From Mucilaginibacter sp. KACC 22773 (GTDB lineage: Bacteria > Bacteroidota > Bacteroidia > Sphingobacteriales > Sphingobacteriaceae): a DNA stretch of 64,000 nt. This document shows positions 19,528 to 28,145 of the stretch, piece after piece. Made by a program: the position numbers and the translations under genes. Below the pieces are notes generated by a model. The model saw only the letters and a program-made list of their open reading frames with translations. It was not told where the DNA came from and searched no databases. The stretch lies in contig NZ_CP117883.1 in assembly GCF_028736215.1 (NCBI RefSeq), positions 5,456,001 through 5,520,000 on the forward strand, given 5' to 3'. How positions within the stretch are numbered: position 1 is the stretch's first letter; each line of letters opens with the position of its first letter.

Positions 19528-20448
19528 TCAGGCGGGTATGGCCAGCGGCTTTTCCTTCTCCCATTTGCCCGGGTATTCCTTCCAGCGTTTTTTCAGTACA
19601 TCACCTTGTTCATGCGCCTGGCAAGGCGTCAGGTAGTCACAGCTTCCATGGGGCCTCAATTCGTTGTATGCCTTAATACTGCTATCGATCTTTTTATAAG
19701 TCTGCTCAAAGTTAACCGGGCTGATGTACAGGTCGAACTCCCCCTTGATGATGCCATTCATTCGTTCGGCCAGTGCATTCTCATACGGGTCACCCCGTTC
19801 AGTCATACTGATGGAAATAGTTTCGTTCCCAAGCAATTCCACATAATCCTTAGAGCAGTATTGGGACCCTCTGTCAGAGTGATGGGTAAGGGTTTGCCCG
19901 CTGTAACTGCGGACATCCAGGGCCATCTGTAAGGCCGCTATAGGCCCCAGCGCCAGCATATCCAGGCGGAAACAATAACCCATGATCTTACGTGAAAATG
20001 CATCTGTTATCAGTGACAGGTAGCCCCATTGGTTTTGCACCCGAATGTAAGTTATATCGCTTACCCAAAGTTCCTCCGGCCGTATAATATGCATTTCCTT
20101 TACCAGGTTGGCGTACTTATGCATCCAGTGCCGGGAATCGGTGGTGATTGCTTTTCGTTTACGCTGCCTGATCAGCAGCTTATGAGCGTCAAGCAAGTCA
20201 AACAGGTAGTCCCTGCCGATTTCTATATGATGAGAAGCCAGTTGCGGCTTAAGCAGATAAAGCATCTTTCTTGTCCCTAACCGGGGTAAAGGCTTCCTTA
20301 TTTCATGAACAAGCTGCAGGATAATTTCCTCTTTGATAGAGTCATCCTGGTTTCTCCATAAGTGATCATAGTGCGCATGGCGGGTTTTGCCAAACAGTCC
20401 GCATAGAAACGCCCAGCTTAAATGCGCGTAATCCTGCTTCATTATCAT
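19528..20448 (-). CDS. IS3-family transposase OrfB (DDE integrase)
   Basis: 306 residues. The rve integrase core has Asp131 (VSDITYI), Asp192 (HHSDRGSQY) and Glu228 (NALAERMNG). The spacing D-60-D-35-E is the classical IS3 arrangement. The N-terminal ~100 residues are the HTH_21-type domain (LPRLGTRKMLYLLKP). The start ATG overlaps the stop of orfA as TCATGA, so OrfB may be made by translational coupling rather than a frameshifted fusion. No disabling mutation is visible. Confidence 0.95.
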   Translation of the reverse strand: MIMKQDYAHLSWAFLCGLFGKTRHAHYDHLWRNQDDSIKEEIILQLVHEIRKPLPRLGTRKMLYLLKPQLASHHIEIGRDYLFDLLDAHKLLIRQRKRKAITTDSRHWMHKYANLVKEMHIIRPEELWVSDITYIRVQNQWGYLSLITDAFSRKIMGYCFRLDMLALGPIAALQMALDVRSYSGQTLTHHSDRGSQYCSKDYVELLGNETISISMTERGDPYENALAERMNGIIKGEFDLYISPVNFEQTYKKIDSSIKAYNELRPHGSCDYLTPCQAHEQGDVLKKRWKEYPGKWEKEKPLAIPA

Positions 20449-20999
20449 GACTGCCTGGCCCCAGCTTTTTTTCTGATCTTGATCTTAAACTGATCCTCTG
20501 CTACATCAATAAGGGTATTTAAGGCACTGATCTTTAGCTGTGCATATTCCAAAGCCTTTTTTAAAGCTTCCGTTTCCGGGTCCGGCACACCAGACTGCCC
20601 TTCAGCTTTATCCTTCATCTCAAACTTTTCATGAACCGCAAGTTCGGCATTTTCTTTCAACGAGGCCTTAAGCCATTTATTTAACGTTTCTCCACTTAGT
20701 CCGTATGACTTCCTCGCTGCATAAGGTTTCAGAATGCCTTGCTCAACCTGGCGGACGACGGATCTTTTTTCTATGTCGCTTAAATGATATCCCCGCTGTT
20801 TTTCCTGGTACTCTTTCGAGCCGCGGTCGCGCATCCATTTACTCAGAGATGCCCGCGACATGCCATACTGATAGGCTATCACGCTCCGCGGAGTCCCTGA
20901 TTCTATCAATTTTATGATCTCATTCCGTAGGCTGCTTTCAAAGTGACATCGCTTAGTAAGGCGAATCTGACTCGCTTTTTGTTCCGATTCTTCTTTCAT
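20445..20999 (-). CDS. IS3-family OrfA, helix-turn-helix protein
   Basis: 184 residues. Two helix-turn-helix segments are seen (RSVIAYQYGMSRASLSKWM and PYAARKSYGLSGETLNKWL), then a charged linker and a C-terminal leucine-zipper-like helix (ALKKALEYAQLKISALNTLI). OrfA binds the inverted repeats in the IS3 family. It is longer than the usual ~100-residue OrfA because of the duplicated HTH. Its start lies 15 bp inside the right inverted repeat. Confidence 0.9.
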   Translation of the reverse strand: MKEESEQKASQIRLTKRCHFESSLRNEIIKLIESGTPRSVIAYQYGMSRASLSKWMRDRGSKEYQEKQRGYHLSDIEKRSVVRQVEQGILKPYAARKSYGLSGETLNKWLKASLKENAELAVHEKFEMKDKAEGQSGVPDPETEALKKALEYAQLKISALNTLIDVAEDQFKIKIRKKAGARQS

Positions 21000-21122
21000 A
21001 CACTTTCTTTTAGTGTATAGTTATTTCAGGACGAGTCAGTTTGCCCTGGAAAAGGGGCTGAATAGTTATTGGAATGATAGTGCTGAATAAAACAATTGGG
21101 CTGCGGTTCCTATTATAATTGG

Positions 21123-21869
21123 GTGGATAACGATAATTTATTTTACGCTGGTATAAGCGGTTTGCAAATCCCGATCCCCAAACGCGATTTTCCGCCGGAA
21201 TTGGGACATCTGAGCAGGTTAGGATTTTATGCTACTTTGTTCAACTCTATAGAGATTAACAGTTCGTTTTATAAACTACCTATTGGTAAAACCGTTGCCA
21301 AATGGGCTGCCGAAGTGCCCCATCACTTTAAGTTTACCTATAAATTGTGGCGCGAGATAACGCATAACAAAAACCTGGCTTTTAACCCCGAAGATGTGGA
21401 ACGTTTTATGCAGGCAGTTGGCCAGGCAGGTGATAAAAAAGGTTGCCTGCTGGTACAGTTCCCGGCCAGTATACAGGTAAATAACCTGCATGCGCTTGAG
21501 CGGTTAATCAGCATAATCCGGCTAAACGACCCGGGCTGTGAATGGAAGGTAGCAGTTGAATTCAGACACCGGAGTTGGTATCGTGACGATGTATATGAAC
21601 TGCTGGCGCGGTATAATATGGGCATGGTATTGCATGATATGCCGGCATCTGCCAGCCCGTTGATAACTGTTCATGATGATGTAGTTTACCTGCGGTTTCA
21701 TGGCCCCGATGGGGGATACCGCGGCAGCTATGCCGATGACTTTTTATATGAATATGCACAATATGTAAAAGAATGGCTAGCAGATGGTAAAACGGTTTAT
21801 GCTTATTTTAACAACACCATGGGCAATGCCTTAAACAACCTCCAAATGTTGAACCGGTACGCCGGTTAG
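21123..21869 (+). CDS. DUF72 family protein
   Basis: TIM-barrel-like DUF72 protein: YAGISGLQIPIPKRDFPPELG start, FNSIEINSSFYKLP, FKFTYKLWREITH, VAVEFRHRSWY, and the C-terminal VYAYFNNTMGNALNN. There is no in-frame ATG at the N-terminus: the frame opens after a stop at 21084 and offers TTG 21096 or GTG 21123. GTG 21123 gives about 248 residues beginning VDNDNLFYAG and is preferred because the family starts close to that strand. The biochemical function of DUF72 is unsettled (YecE-like). The gene starts 75 bp after the end of the MITE-like element. Confidence 0.8.
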   Translation: MDNDNLFYAGISGLQIPIPKRDFPPELGHLSRLGFYATLFNSIEINSSFYKLPIGKTVAKWAAEVPHHFKFTYKLWREITHNKNLAFNPEDVERFMQAVGQAGDKKGCLLVQFPASIQVNNLHALERLISIIRLNDPGCEWKVAVEFRHRSWYRDDVYELLARYNMGMVLHDMPASASPLITVHDDVVYLRFHGPDGGYRGSYADDFLYEYAQYVKEWLADGKTVYAYFNNTMGNALNNLQMLNRYAG

Positions 21870-21958
21870 AATATTGCCTGCAAAAAACACTCCAGGCAAG
21901 CCGGTTAACGTACTTTTTTCAATTAGCATTAATATGCGCCCCTTGCATCAATTCTAAC

Positions 21959-23806
21959 CTAAATCAATCCGTACAAAGCCCCCCCTTTTTCGCCCATTTT
22001 ATCAACCAGCTTTTCAACTTCAGGGTCGCGCTCCAATACCGGTGCGTGGTGGGATTTAATGCGTGCATCTATAATAAGCGGGCCGCTGCAGCCCCAGTGT
22101 TTGTGCTCGGTGAAGCTGCCTATACCATAAATATCGTGCGATGGGTTACTGCGTGTAAAGGTTACCCATACAAAGTTGTTGATATTGGCTGCTGCAAAGG
22201 CTGCGTCATCGCATAGTACCATGAGCGCCAGTCCGCCCAGTTCATCTTCTTCCTCTTTCAGCCGGTATTCAATAACGCTGATAACATTATCGATATCCTT
22301 ATGATTCACATGCTTAGGCACTTCAACCATCAATACGCCGGGCATGGCCATTTTAATATGGGTCACCGGGCGGGGCAAATCAAACCAGGATGGTAGCTCT
22401 GTCCAAAGTTCGCGCTTAATATCGCCGGCTACGGTTATGGCTACTTTACTACCGGTGTTCAGTCCGTCGCCACTGTAGTCAAGGGTATCAATGGTGGTGC
22501 GGGTATAAAAGTGCAGGTCGCGGGTAAAATCAACGCGTTGCAGTATATGATGTAAAAATGCTGCAATATTATTTACATCCAGGCTCGGGTCATCTTCCTG
22601 AGCAGCTATTAGCAAATATTTTGCAAGGCTTAGCTGGCTTTTACCTAAAATGTGGTTGGCGATGGTTAATATCTCCTGTGGTTTTCGTTCTTTAATGTAG
22701 GGCGTATAGCGCTCGCTGCCGGTTGCAAATAATAATGGGTGAACACCAGCCGCATCAACGGCGTTAACGGCGTGCAGGCCCGGTATTTCCTTCGGGATGG
22801 CTGCCCCGCTTATCTCGTGGATCAATGCGCCGAAACTGGTATCCTCCTGCGGCGGCCGCCCTACCACCGTGAACGACCAGATGGCATCCTTGCGATGATA
22901 TACGTTATGCACTTTTAACAAAGGAAAATCATGGGCGAGGCTGTAATAACCCAGGTGATCGCCAAAAGGGCCTTCTGGTTTATTTTCCATTGGCATCACA
23001 GTGCCGGTTATCACAAAATCGGCATCCGAGGAAATGCAAAAACCCTCATCATCATAAAAATAGCGGAAACGACGGTTACCCAGGGCGCCTGCAAAGGTCA
23101 TTTCAGATAAGCCTTCGGGCAGCGGCATAACGGCAGCCACCGGGTGGCTTGGCGGGCCGCCAACAAAAATGCTCACTTTTAAAGGCTGGCCTTTTGCATT
23201 GGCTTTGGTTTGATGTACCCCAATACCACGATGTAGCTGGTAGTGTAAGCCTATCTCTTTATTCAAAATATAATCGTTACCGGCCAATTGTATGCGGTAC
23301 ATGCCCAGGTTTGCATTCATGATGCCGGGTTTATCGGCATCTTCGGTGTATACCTGTGGCATGGTTACAAAAGGCCCGCCATCCATAGGCCAATTTACTA
23401 TCTGCGGGATATCGCTGATGTTACATTTTCCAAAGTTTACGGGGGCGCCCCTTCCACTACCTTTCATGGGCAATGCCGATAAGGCTGTAAGCGCTACATT
23501 GGCATATTTAAAAGGATTTTTAATAGCCTTAATAGGATCGTTTTTTAGTTCGACGAGTGTTTTGATCTTCTCCAGCGTATCCCGGAAGATAAATTTAGAC
23601 CGCTCCAACGTACCAAACAGGTTAGACACTGCCGGGAACTTGCTGCCCTTTACATTTTCGAAAAGTATGGCCGGCCCCTGGTTTTCAAACACCCGCAAGT
23701 GGATGGCAGCCATCTGTAAATGAGGATCCACTTCCTCTTTAATCCGCACCAAATGACCATGTTTTTCCAGGTCGGCAATACAAGCCTGTAAACTCTTATA
23801 ACCCAT
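21959..23806 (-). CDS. UbiD-family decarboxylase
   Basis: 615 residues. The UbiD signature EGPFGDH is at 278-284, with upstream LNKEIGLHYQLHRGIGVHQT and VAAVMPLPEGLSEMTFAGAL typical of the prenylated-FMN binding region. UbiD enzymes are reversible (de)carboxylases of aromatic or unsaturated acids and need prFMN made by UbiX. In quinone-making Bacteroidota, which use menaquinone, homologues are annotated as menaquinone-pathway decarboxylases; the substrate here is not proven. No ubiX-like gene is in the window. An arm of the mirrored repeat lies just before the start codon. Confidence 0.88.
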   Translation of the reverse strand: MGYKSLQACIADLEKHGHLVRIKEEVDPHLQMAAIHLRVFENQGPAILFENVKGSKFPAVSNLFGTLERSKFIFRDTLEKIKTLVELKNDPIKAIKNPFKYANVALTALSALPMKGSGRGAPVNFGKCNISDIPQIVNWPMDGGPFVTMPQVYTEDADKPGIMNANLGMYRIQLAGNDYILNKEIGLHYQLHRGIGVHQTKANAKGQPLKVSIFVGGPPSHPVAAVMPLPEGLSEMTFAGALGNRRFRYFYDDEGFCISSDADFVITGTVMPMENKPEGPFGDHLGYYSLAHDFPLLKVHNVYHRKDAIWSFTVVGRPPQEDTSFGALIHEISGAAIPKEIPGLHAVNAVDAAGVHPLLFATGSERYTPYIKERKPQEILTIANHILGKSQLSLAKYLLIAAQEDDPSLDVNNIAAFLHHILQRVDFTRDLHFYTRTTIDTLDYSGDGLNTGSKVAITVAGDIKRELWTELPSWFDLPRPVTHIKMAMPGVLMVEVPKHVNHKDIDNVISVIEYRLKEEEDELGGLALMVLCDDAAFAAANINNFVWVTFTRSNPSHDIYGIGSFTEHKHWGCSGPLIIDARIKSHHAPVLERDPEVEKLVDKMGEKGGALYGLI

Positions 23807-23818
23807 GGGGCGAAATTA

Positions 23819-24286
23819 GTCATTAGTCATTGGTCATTAGTCATTGGTGCCTATATTTTTGCAGATTGTCATTGGTCATTGAGGATATTTTTGCCAATGA
23901 ATTTGATGTAGGCGTTTAGTTTTAGGTGGATAAGTTCTAATTGTTTCATTAGTAATTGATAGTGCTCTTCCTCAATCAATTTTCTGCTTTTAGCCTTCTG
24001 TAGCCATGTTTTGGTTTCCAGGATAGACCCACGACTGAAATAGCAGAAGTTTTTGTTTTCCTTGTAGTGAAATCGCCCGAATCCCTCAGAAATATTGGCG
24101 GCAATAGAATCAGCTGACCTTACCAACTGTTTACCAATAGTGTCTTTCGCCAAATAATCCCATTTTATAACCAGCTCCCATATTTGTTCGCCAAATATTT
24201 GAGATAAATTATAAATTTCTAAATCTTCTAAACGATTACCCATAAATTCAAGTTACCATAATGACTAATGACCAATGACTAATGAC
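23819..24286. repeat. 27-bp perfect inverted repeat enclosing a four-helix-bundle gene
   Basis: Arms at 23819-23845 (GTCATTAGTCATTGGTCATT...) and 24260-24286 are exact reverse complements over 27 bp, and related words extend further (23868-23882). They enclose 414 bp that hold only the four-helix-bundle gene. The right arm overlaps the stop codon of the upstream M16 gene; the left arm lies 13 bp before the UbiD start. Confidence 0.92.
23869..24243 (-). CDS. four-helix-bundle protein (23S rRNA intervening-sequence type)
   Basis: 124 residues, almost all helical. Motifs of the four-helix-bundle family TIGR02436/S23 are visible: LEIYNLSQIFGEQIWELVIKW, the central QLVRSADSIAANISEGFGRF and the helix KNFCYFSRGSILETKTWLQKA. 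Members occur in rRNA intervening sequences and resemble the Avd accessory proteins of diversity-generating retroelements, but no reverse transcriptase or template repeat is present here. Function is unknown; a basic surface suggests nucleic-acid binding. Its last codons and stop (Asn-Asp-Gln-stop) are made from the repeat word AATGACCAATGA. Confidence 0.85.
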   Translation of the reverse strand: MGNRLEDLEIYNLSQIFGEQIWELVIKWDYLAKDTIGKQLVRSADSIAANISEGFGRFHYKENKNFCYFSRGSILETKTWLQKAKSRKLIEEEHYQLLMKQLELIHLKLNAYIKFIGKNILNDQ

Positions 24287-25583
24287 CAACAGTCATCTTA
24301 AACGCAGCATCAGCTTCGTCTGCTTTTTTCAGGTCGCCTAAGTAGCTCCAGCGCAGGCCGACGATGTATTTTTGCATAGCTTGGTTTATTTGGTCAACCG
24401 TTACGTTTTCGATGGCTTTGGGCAGGTCCTCGGCAATTTGCCAACCGCCCAAAATTTCGGCAATGCCCAGGCTGCCGGTTATGGAGGCGGTGCTTTGTTG
24501 CTTGATATAGTTGGTGGTAATAAAGCTGCTTTTTATGCGCTTAAGTCCCTCCGGGCTTAAGCCGTAGCTTAATACTTTATTCAGTTGCTCGTTCATGGCT
24601 GTTACGGCTTCTTTTGGGCTGGTTGTACTCACGTACATTAAAGCATAAGGCATATGCTGCATTACAGAATACGTACCGGGATCATATGACAGATTAAGCT
24701 TGGTACGTAACTCGCTGAATAACGATCCACCCAGCGCCGAAATACCTACACGATAAGCCACATATTCGGGGCTATTAAATGTTGGGCCATTCATGATAGC
24801 ATCTATGTAGTTGGTTTGCAGGTTGCGGTCTTCCTTAACCACCTTGTAATCGTTCCAGGCCGGTTCGTGTAAGGCAACAGGTGTGTATGGTGCAGATGGG
24901 ATGTTGGCAAATGATGCCTTTATTTTGGCAATGAGCACCTCTTTGCTGATTTTACCGGCCACTACAATAAACATCCTGTTTTTATTGAAGATGGAGCCGT
25001 AATAGTTTTTAAGATCGGACGCTGTTAATTTGCTCAGGATCTCCTCGGTGCCATCAGGGTCGGTGGCATAAGGCGTGCCTTCGAAGGCATTTTGCAAAAC
25101 CAGTTGCTCTGCACGCTTATCCGGGTTTGATTGATCTTCGCGCATTTTGGCTACTATTTTACTCCGCAATAATTCCACTTCGCCTGCTTCAAAAACAGGG
25201 TTTACAACCGATTCGGTAAATAAGTCCCAGCCCTCGTTAAAATATTTGGTGATGCACTGCATCTGGATATTACCATAATCGTATTCGCCTTCCGACGCTA
25301 CGTCAATGCCGTAAACATCGGCCCTGTCGCGATATACGTTGCCCGTATATTTTTTGGTGCCGCACTCGGTAGTAGCCTCCAGTGCAAATTTTTCGATACC
25401 TGCCTGGCTGGCCGGGTAATTGGTTACGCCGCCCCGGTAAAACATGCGCACGTTGATAATATCTTTTAGTGTAGGCTTAAAAATTACCTTTATCCCGTCC
25501 ACATCAAACGACGTTGTTTCTGACTGGGCCATAACAGACAGGCTTCCACAGATAAAAAAAAGCGTTACAAATATTTTCTTCAT
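24279..25583 (-). CDS. M16-family peptidase homologue, catalytic motif lost
   Basis: 434 residues with a signal peptide (1-20, SVMAQ) and two M16 half-domains. Where active members have HxxEH, this protein reads KFALE (65-69), so zinc ligands and general base are missing. Such proteins usually pair with an active M16 subunit, as in the mitochondrial processing peptidase core or alpha/beta pairs. The gene directly upstream at 25674 is that active partner, 90 bp away on the same strand. The final residues VGH and the TAG stop come from the downstream word tract (GGTCATTAG). Confidence 0.88.
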   Translation of the reverse strand: MKKIFVTLFFICGSLSVMAQSETTSFDVDGIKVIFKPTLKDIINVRMFYRGGVTNYPASQAGIEKFALEATTECGTKKYTGNVYRDRADVYGIDVASEGEYDYGNIQMQCITKYFNEGWDLFTESVVNPVFEAGEVELLRSKIVAKMREDQSNPDKRAEQLVLQNAFEGTPYATDPDGTEEILSKLTASDLKNYYGSIFNKNRMFIVVAGKISKEVLIAKIKASFANIPSAPYTPVALHEPAWNDYKVVKEDRNLQTNYIDAIMNGPTFNSPEYVAYRVGISALGGSLFSELRTKLNLSYDPGTYSVMQHMPYALMYVSTTSPKEAVTAMNEQLNKVLSYGLSPEGLKRIKSSFITTNYIKQQSTASITGSLGIAEILGGWQIAEDLPKAIENVTVDQINQAMQKYIVGLRWSYLGDLKKADEADAAFKMTVGH

Positions 25584-25635
25584 TAGAATATATGTTTTAT
25601 ATCATTTGTAAATTGTCATCATCGAAAGCAATTGA

Positions 25636-25673
25636 AATACTTAGGACTTCAGACTTTAAACTTCGGACCTAAA
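25636..25673 (-). repeat. word tract after the active M16 gene
   Basis: Right after the stop, in transcript sense: TTTAGGTCCGAAGTTTAAAG then TCTGAAGTCCTAAGTATT. The same words in the same sense follow the GH20 gene at 28222-28250. Confidence 0.65.
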
Positions 25674-27047
25674 TCAGTTTGATGCGTTGAAAAAAGTTTT
25701 AGGGTTTACCTGTGCAGCCAGTTGAGGGTTGATGAGCATGCCGGCACAGTAGGGCTTGTTTTTAATGTACTTGCGCACATAGCTTTGCAAATCGGCCCGG
25801 GTTACCTGGTTTAACCTGGTGTTGTAAGTGGTATAATAGTCCAGGGATGCTGATGACCACCAGAACGATAAAACCTGTACAAAGTCCGACGCGACTTCTT
25901 CTTCCTGCACCTTTAAGATGCCCAGTTTTTGTTTAGATGTGGTAATTTGCTCATCGGTTACATAATCAGCTTTATCCATCAATTCCAGTTGTCGTTTTAT
26001 TTCGGCCATGCACTCCCTAATTTTATCAGGATTGGGTACCACAAACAAGGTGATAGGCCCAACATGGCTTAATGTTAAATAACTGATGCTTACATCAAGC
26101 GCCAGCCCCGATTGTACCAGCGCCTTTTTGAGCGTTGACGAGTTTTGGTTTAAAATATAACTGAATACATCTGCCGCGTAGGTTGACTGTACATCGTTGC
26201 GGGTATCTGGCCCCTGCCAGTCAATCATAATAAAGGGCACGTTGCTCAGCGCCGATTCTACCACAAAATAATCGGGTTTTACCAATGGTTTAAACTCCGG
26301 TATGGGCCACTTTTTAAAGGGATCAAACTTTGATGGTTTCCAGCTGCCATAAATGGCTTCCACCTTTTTAAAAACATCCTGGTGCTCCACATCGCCGGCA
26401 ACGGTCAATAGGGAATTGTTTGGATAATAATATTTATTTTTGATAGAGTCCATCAAATCGGGCGTAGCCGAACGGATGACATCATGGTTGCCAATAGCAT
26501 TTTTACGGCTGTACAAATTGCCCCACATGTGGTGGTCCATAGCATCGCTCAAAGCAAATGTCGGGCTCGATTCCTGGCGTTGAAACTCGCCATCAACAAC
26601 AATATTTTCCCTCGCCATCTCTTCGGCGTTAAAAGAGGGATAACGGATGGCCGAATTCATAAAATCCAACCCCTGGTTCAGGTTAAACTTAGGCAGGGTA
26701 AAATAATAGTTTACGTTTTCATACGTTGTCGATCCGTTAAACTGCATGCCCAGTTCGCTTACACGGTCTAAAAAATCTTCCTGGTTTTTATAATCCTTAT
26801 TGGCTTTAAAAAACATGTGCTCATATAAATGGCTTAGCCCGTTAAATTTTGGCGTTTCGGTATAGGAACCATTTTTAGTAGTTATCATGATGGTGGCCAG
26901 GGGCACGCTATTATCTTCAACAACCAATACATCCAATCCATTGGGGAGTTTTTTTAAAAACATGTTGGCCGGTAGTTTTATTTGGGCAACAAGCAGCATT
27001 GGGAACAGCGCAGATAAAATTGTAAACAGGCAGGCTTTTTTGTTCAT
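25674..27047 (-). CDS. M16-family zinc metallopeptidase
   Basis: From ATG 27047 the protein has 457 residues with a signal peptide (MNKKACLFTILSALFPMLLV, then AQ). An upstream in-frame start at 27119 would bury this signal and is rejected. The inverted zinc motif HLYEH is at 73-77, and a conserved downstream Glu is in ENIVVDGEFQRQ. The C-terminal M16C domain includes FWWSSASLDYYTTYNTRLNQ. It is expected to act in the periplasm as the active half of a heterodimer with the gene at 24279. Confidence 0.9.
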   Translation of the reverse strand: MNKKACLFTILSALFPMLLVAQIKLPANMFLKKLPNGLDVLVVEDNSVPLATIMITTKNGSYTETPKFNGLSHLYEHMFFKANKDYKNQEDFLDRVSELGMQFNGSTTYENVNYYFTLPKFNLNQGLDFMNSAIRYPSFNAEEMARENIVVDGEFQRQESSPTFALSDAMDHHMWGNLYSRKNAIGNHDVIRSATPDLMDSIKNKYYYPNNSLLTVAGDVEHQDVFKKVEAIYGSWKPSKFDPFKKWPIPEFKPLVKPDYFVVESALSNVPFIMIDWQGPDTRNDVQSTYAADVFSYILNQNSSTLKKALVQSGLALDVSISYLTLSHVGPITLFVVPNPDKIRECMAEIKRQLELMDKADYVTDEQITTSKQKLGILKVQEEEVASDFVQVLSFWWSSASLDYYTTYNTRLNQVTRADLQSYVRKYIKNKPYCAGMLINPQLAAQVNPKTFFNASN

Positions 27048-27130
27048 GTATTTAATTTTAAAGGGCTTAAAATAGCAAAACAAATTAATCGGGATTGTAT
27101 TATCTATGTTATTTATCAAAATATAATATA

Positions 27131-27244
27131 GTTCATTGGTTCACTGGTTCATTAGTGTCGCTTCAATTTTCAAGTTGGCTTATTCAGTTCAATTGCAAAG
27201 GAGTAGCCGATGCAAAAGATCAATGAACAAGTGAACCAATGAAC
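27131..27244. repeat. mirrored word tract between divergent M16 and TauE genes
   Basis: Arms 27131-27153 (GTTCATTGGTTCACTGGTTC...) and 27222-27244 are inverted copies with 22 of 23 matches, separated by 68 bp. No gene lies between. Confidence 0.8.
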
Positions 27245-27308
27245 CAAAAAGAAGCATCTTATCTAAAAAAGTTATTATTACTTTCGTAGTCCAATATCGC
27301 TGCAAACT

Positions 27309-28145
27309 ATGTCGGTAATTGTACTAACGCTTATTATACTTATCGGCTCGTATTTTGCGGGATTGCTGGGCTCATTAACCGGTTTGGGTGGAGGAGTGGT
27401 TATTATTCCATTGCTTACCTTGCTTTTGAAGGTAGATATTCATTACGCTATCGGCGCATCGCTGGTATCTGTAATTGCAACATCGTCGGGTTCGGCAGCT
27501 GCTTATGTTAAAGAGGGCATTACCAACATCAGGCTGGGCATGTTTTTGGAGATAGCTACAACTGCCGGCGCCATGGTAGGCGCACTTATAGCGGTTTATA
27601 TTCCTACCCATTTCATCGCCATTTTGTTTGGGGTTATCCTTATCCTATCGGCCATCATGTCGTTAAAGAAAAAGGTGGAATCCATAAACCAGGAGCCCAG
27701 CGTACTGGCCGAAAAACTGAAGCTGAACAGTACCTACCCAACTGCCGGTGGTTCGGTAGCCTATAAAGTAAAAAATGTAGGCGGTGGGTTTTTTATGATG
27801 ATGTTTGCAGGCACAATTTCGGGGCTGTTAGGCATAGGTTCGGGTGCGTTAAAAGTACTGGCTATGGATACCATTATGCGTATCCCCTTTAAAGTATCAA
27901 CCACAACAAGTAATTTTATGATAGGGGTTACCGCTGCAGCAAGCGCGGTGGTTTACCTGCAACGCGGATATATTGACCCCGGATTATCCATGCCTGTCGC
28001 CATAGGCGTTTTATTAGGTGCGCTAAGCGGCTCAAAAATACTGGTACATACCAACTCATCCGGCTGGCTACGTTGGGTATTTGCGGTAGTAGTAACCTTT
28101 TTAGCGTCGCAAATGATATATAACGGATTTACGCATAAGATTTAG
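27309..28145 (+). CDS. TauE/SafE-family anion exporter
   Basis: 278 residues, about eight transmembrane helices. The family hallmark GLLGSLTGLGGGVVIIPLL (about 18-36) and its repeat GTISGLLGIGSGALKV (about 168-183) are visible. TauE/SafE proteins move sulfite, sulfonates or other organic anions; the substrate here is unknown. The DUF1634 partner usual for this subfamily is not adjacent but lies at 4086-4466. A near-consensus -7 box TACTTTCG is at 27279-27286. Confidence 0.88.
   Translation: MSVIVLTLIILIGSYFAGLLGSLTGLGGGVVIIPLLTLLLKVDIHYAIGASLVSVIATSSGSAAAYVKEGITNIRLGMFLEIATTAGAMVGALIAVYIPTHFIAILFGVILILSAIMSLKKKVESINQEPSVLAEKLKLNSTYPTAGGSVAYKVKNVGGGFFMMMFAGTISGLLGIGSGALKVLAMDTIMRIPFKVSTTTSNFMIGVTAAASAVVYLQRGYIDPGLSMPVAIGVLLGALSGSKILVHTNSSGWLRWVFAVVVTFLASQMIYNGFTHKI

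Larger units (their letters stand above)
19313..21038 (-). mobile_element. IS3-family insertion sequence, apparently intact
   Basis: 1726 bp bounded by 25-bp terminal inverted repeats (19313-19337 and 21014-21038): TGAC(C/T)CGTCCTGAAATAAC followed by TATACA, one mismatch, with 5'-TG...CA-3' ends. A 3-bp target duplication GTT is seen at 19310-19312 and 21039-21041. It contains orfA and orfB transcribed on the minus strand with an ATGA overlap. The interval between mmuM and the transposase (19022-19527) has no other gene. Confidence 0.92.
19071..21048. mobile_element. MITE-like element split by an IS3-family insertion
   Basis: Ends are inverted repeats: CAGGGCAAACGCATCTAA at 19071-19088, and its reverse complement made of 19295-19312 plus TTGCCCTG at 21041-21048 once the IS is removed (the GTT at the junction is the IS target duplication). 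Removing the IS (19313-21041) leaves about 249 bp. The arms extend to TAGTTAAC / GTTAACCC with small differences. Flanking 10-bp direct repeats GAAAGGGGGC (19061-19070) and GAAAAGGGGC (21049-21058) differ at one base and look like a target duplication. The interior is AT-rich and codes for nothing convincing. A 10-bp duplication is compatible with an IS4-like transposase acting in trans. Confidence 0.7.

Noticed and set aside
19408..19932. Plus-strand frame of 174 codons at the IS end
   Set aside because: Antisense of the transposase gene and the IS end; low complexity Phe/Leu-rich start.
23869..24243. Diversity-generating retroelement because of the Avd-like four-helix protein
   Set aside because: No reverse transcriptase, no template/variable repeat pair with adenine-biased differences in the window.
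27048..27119. N-terminal extension of the active M16 protein
   Set aside because: It would place a non-hydrophobic segment before a clear signal peptide starting at 27047.
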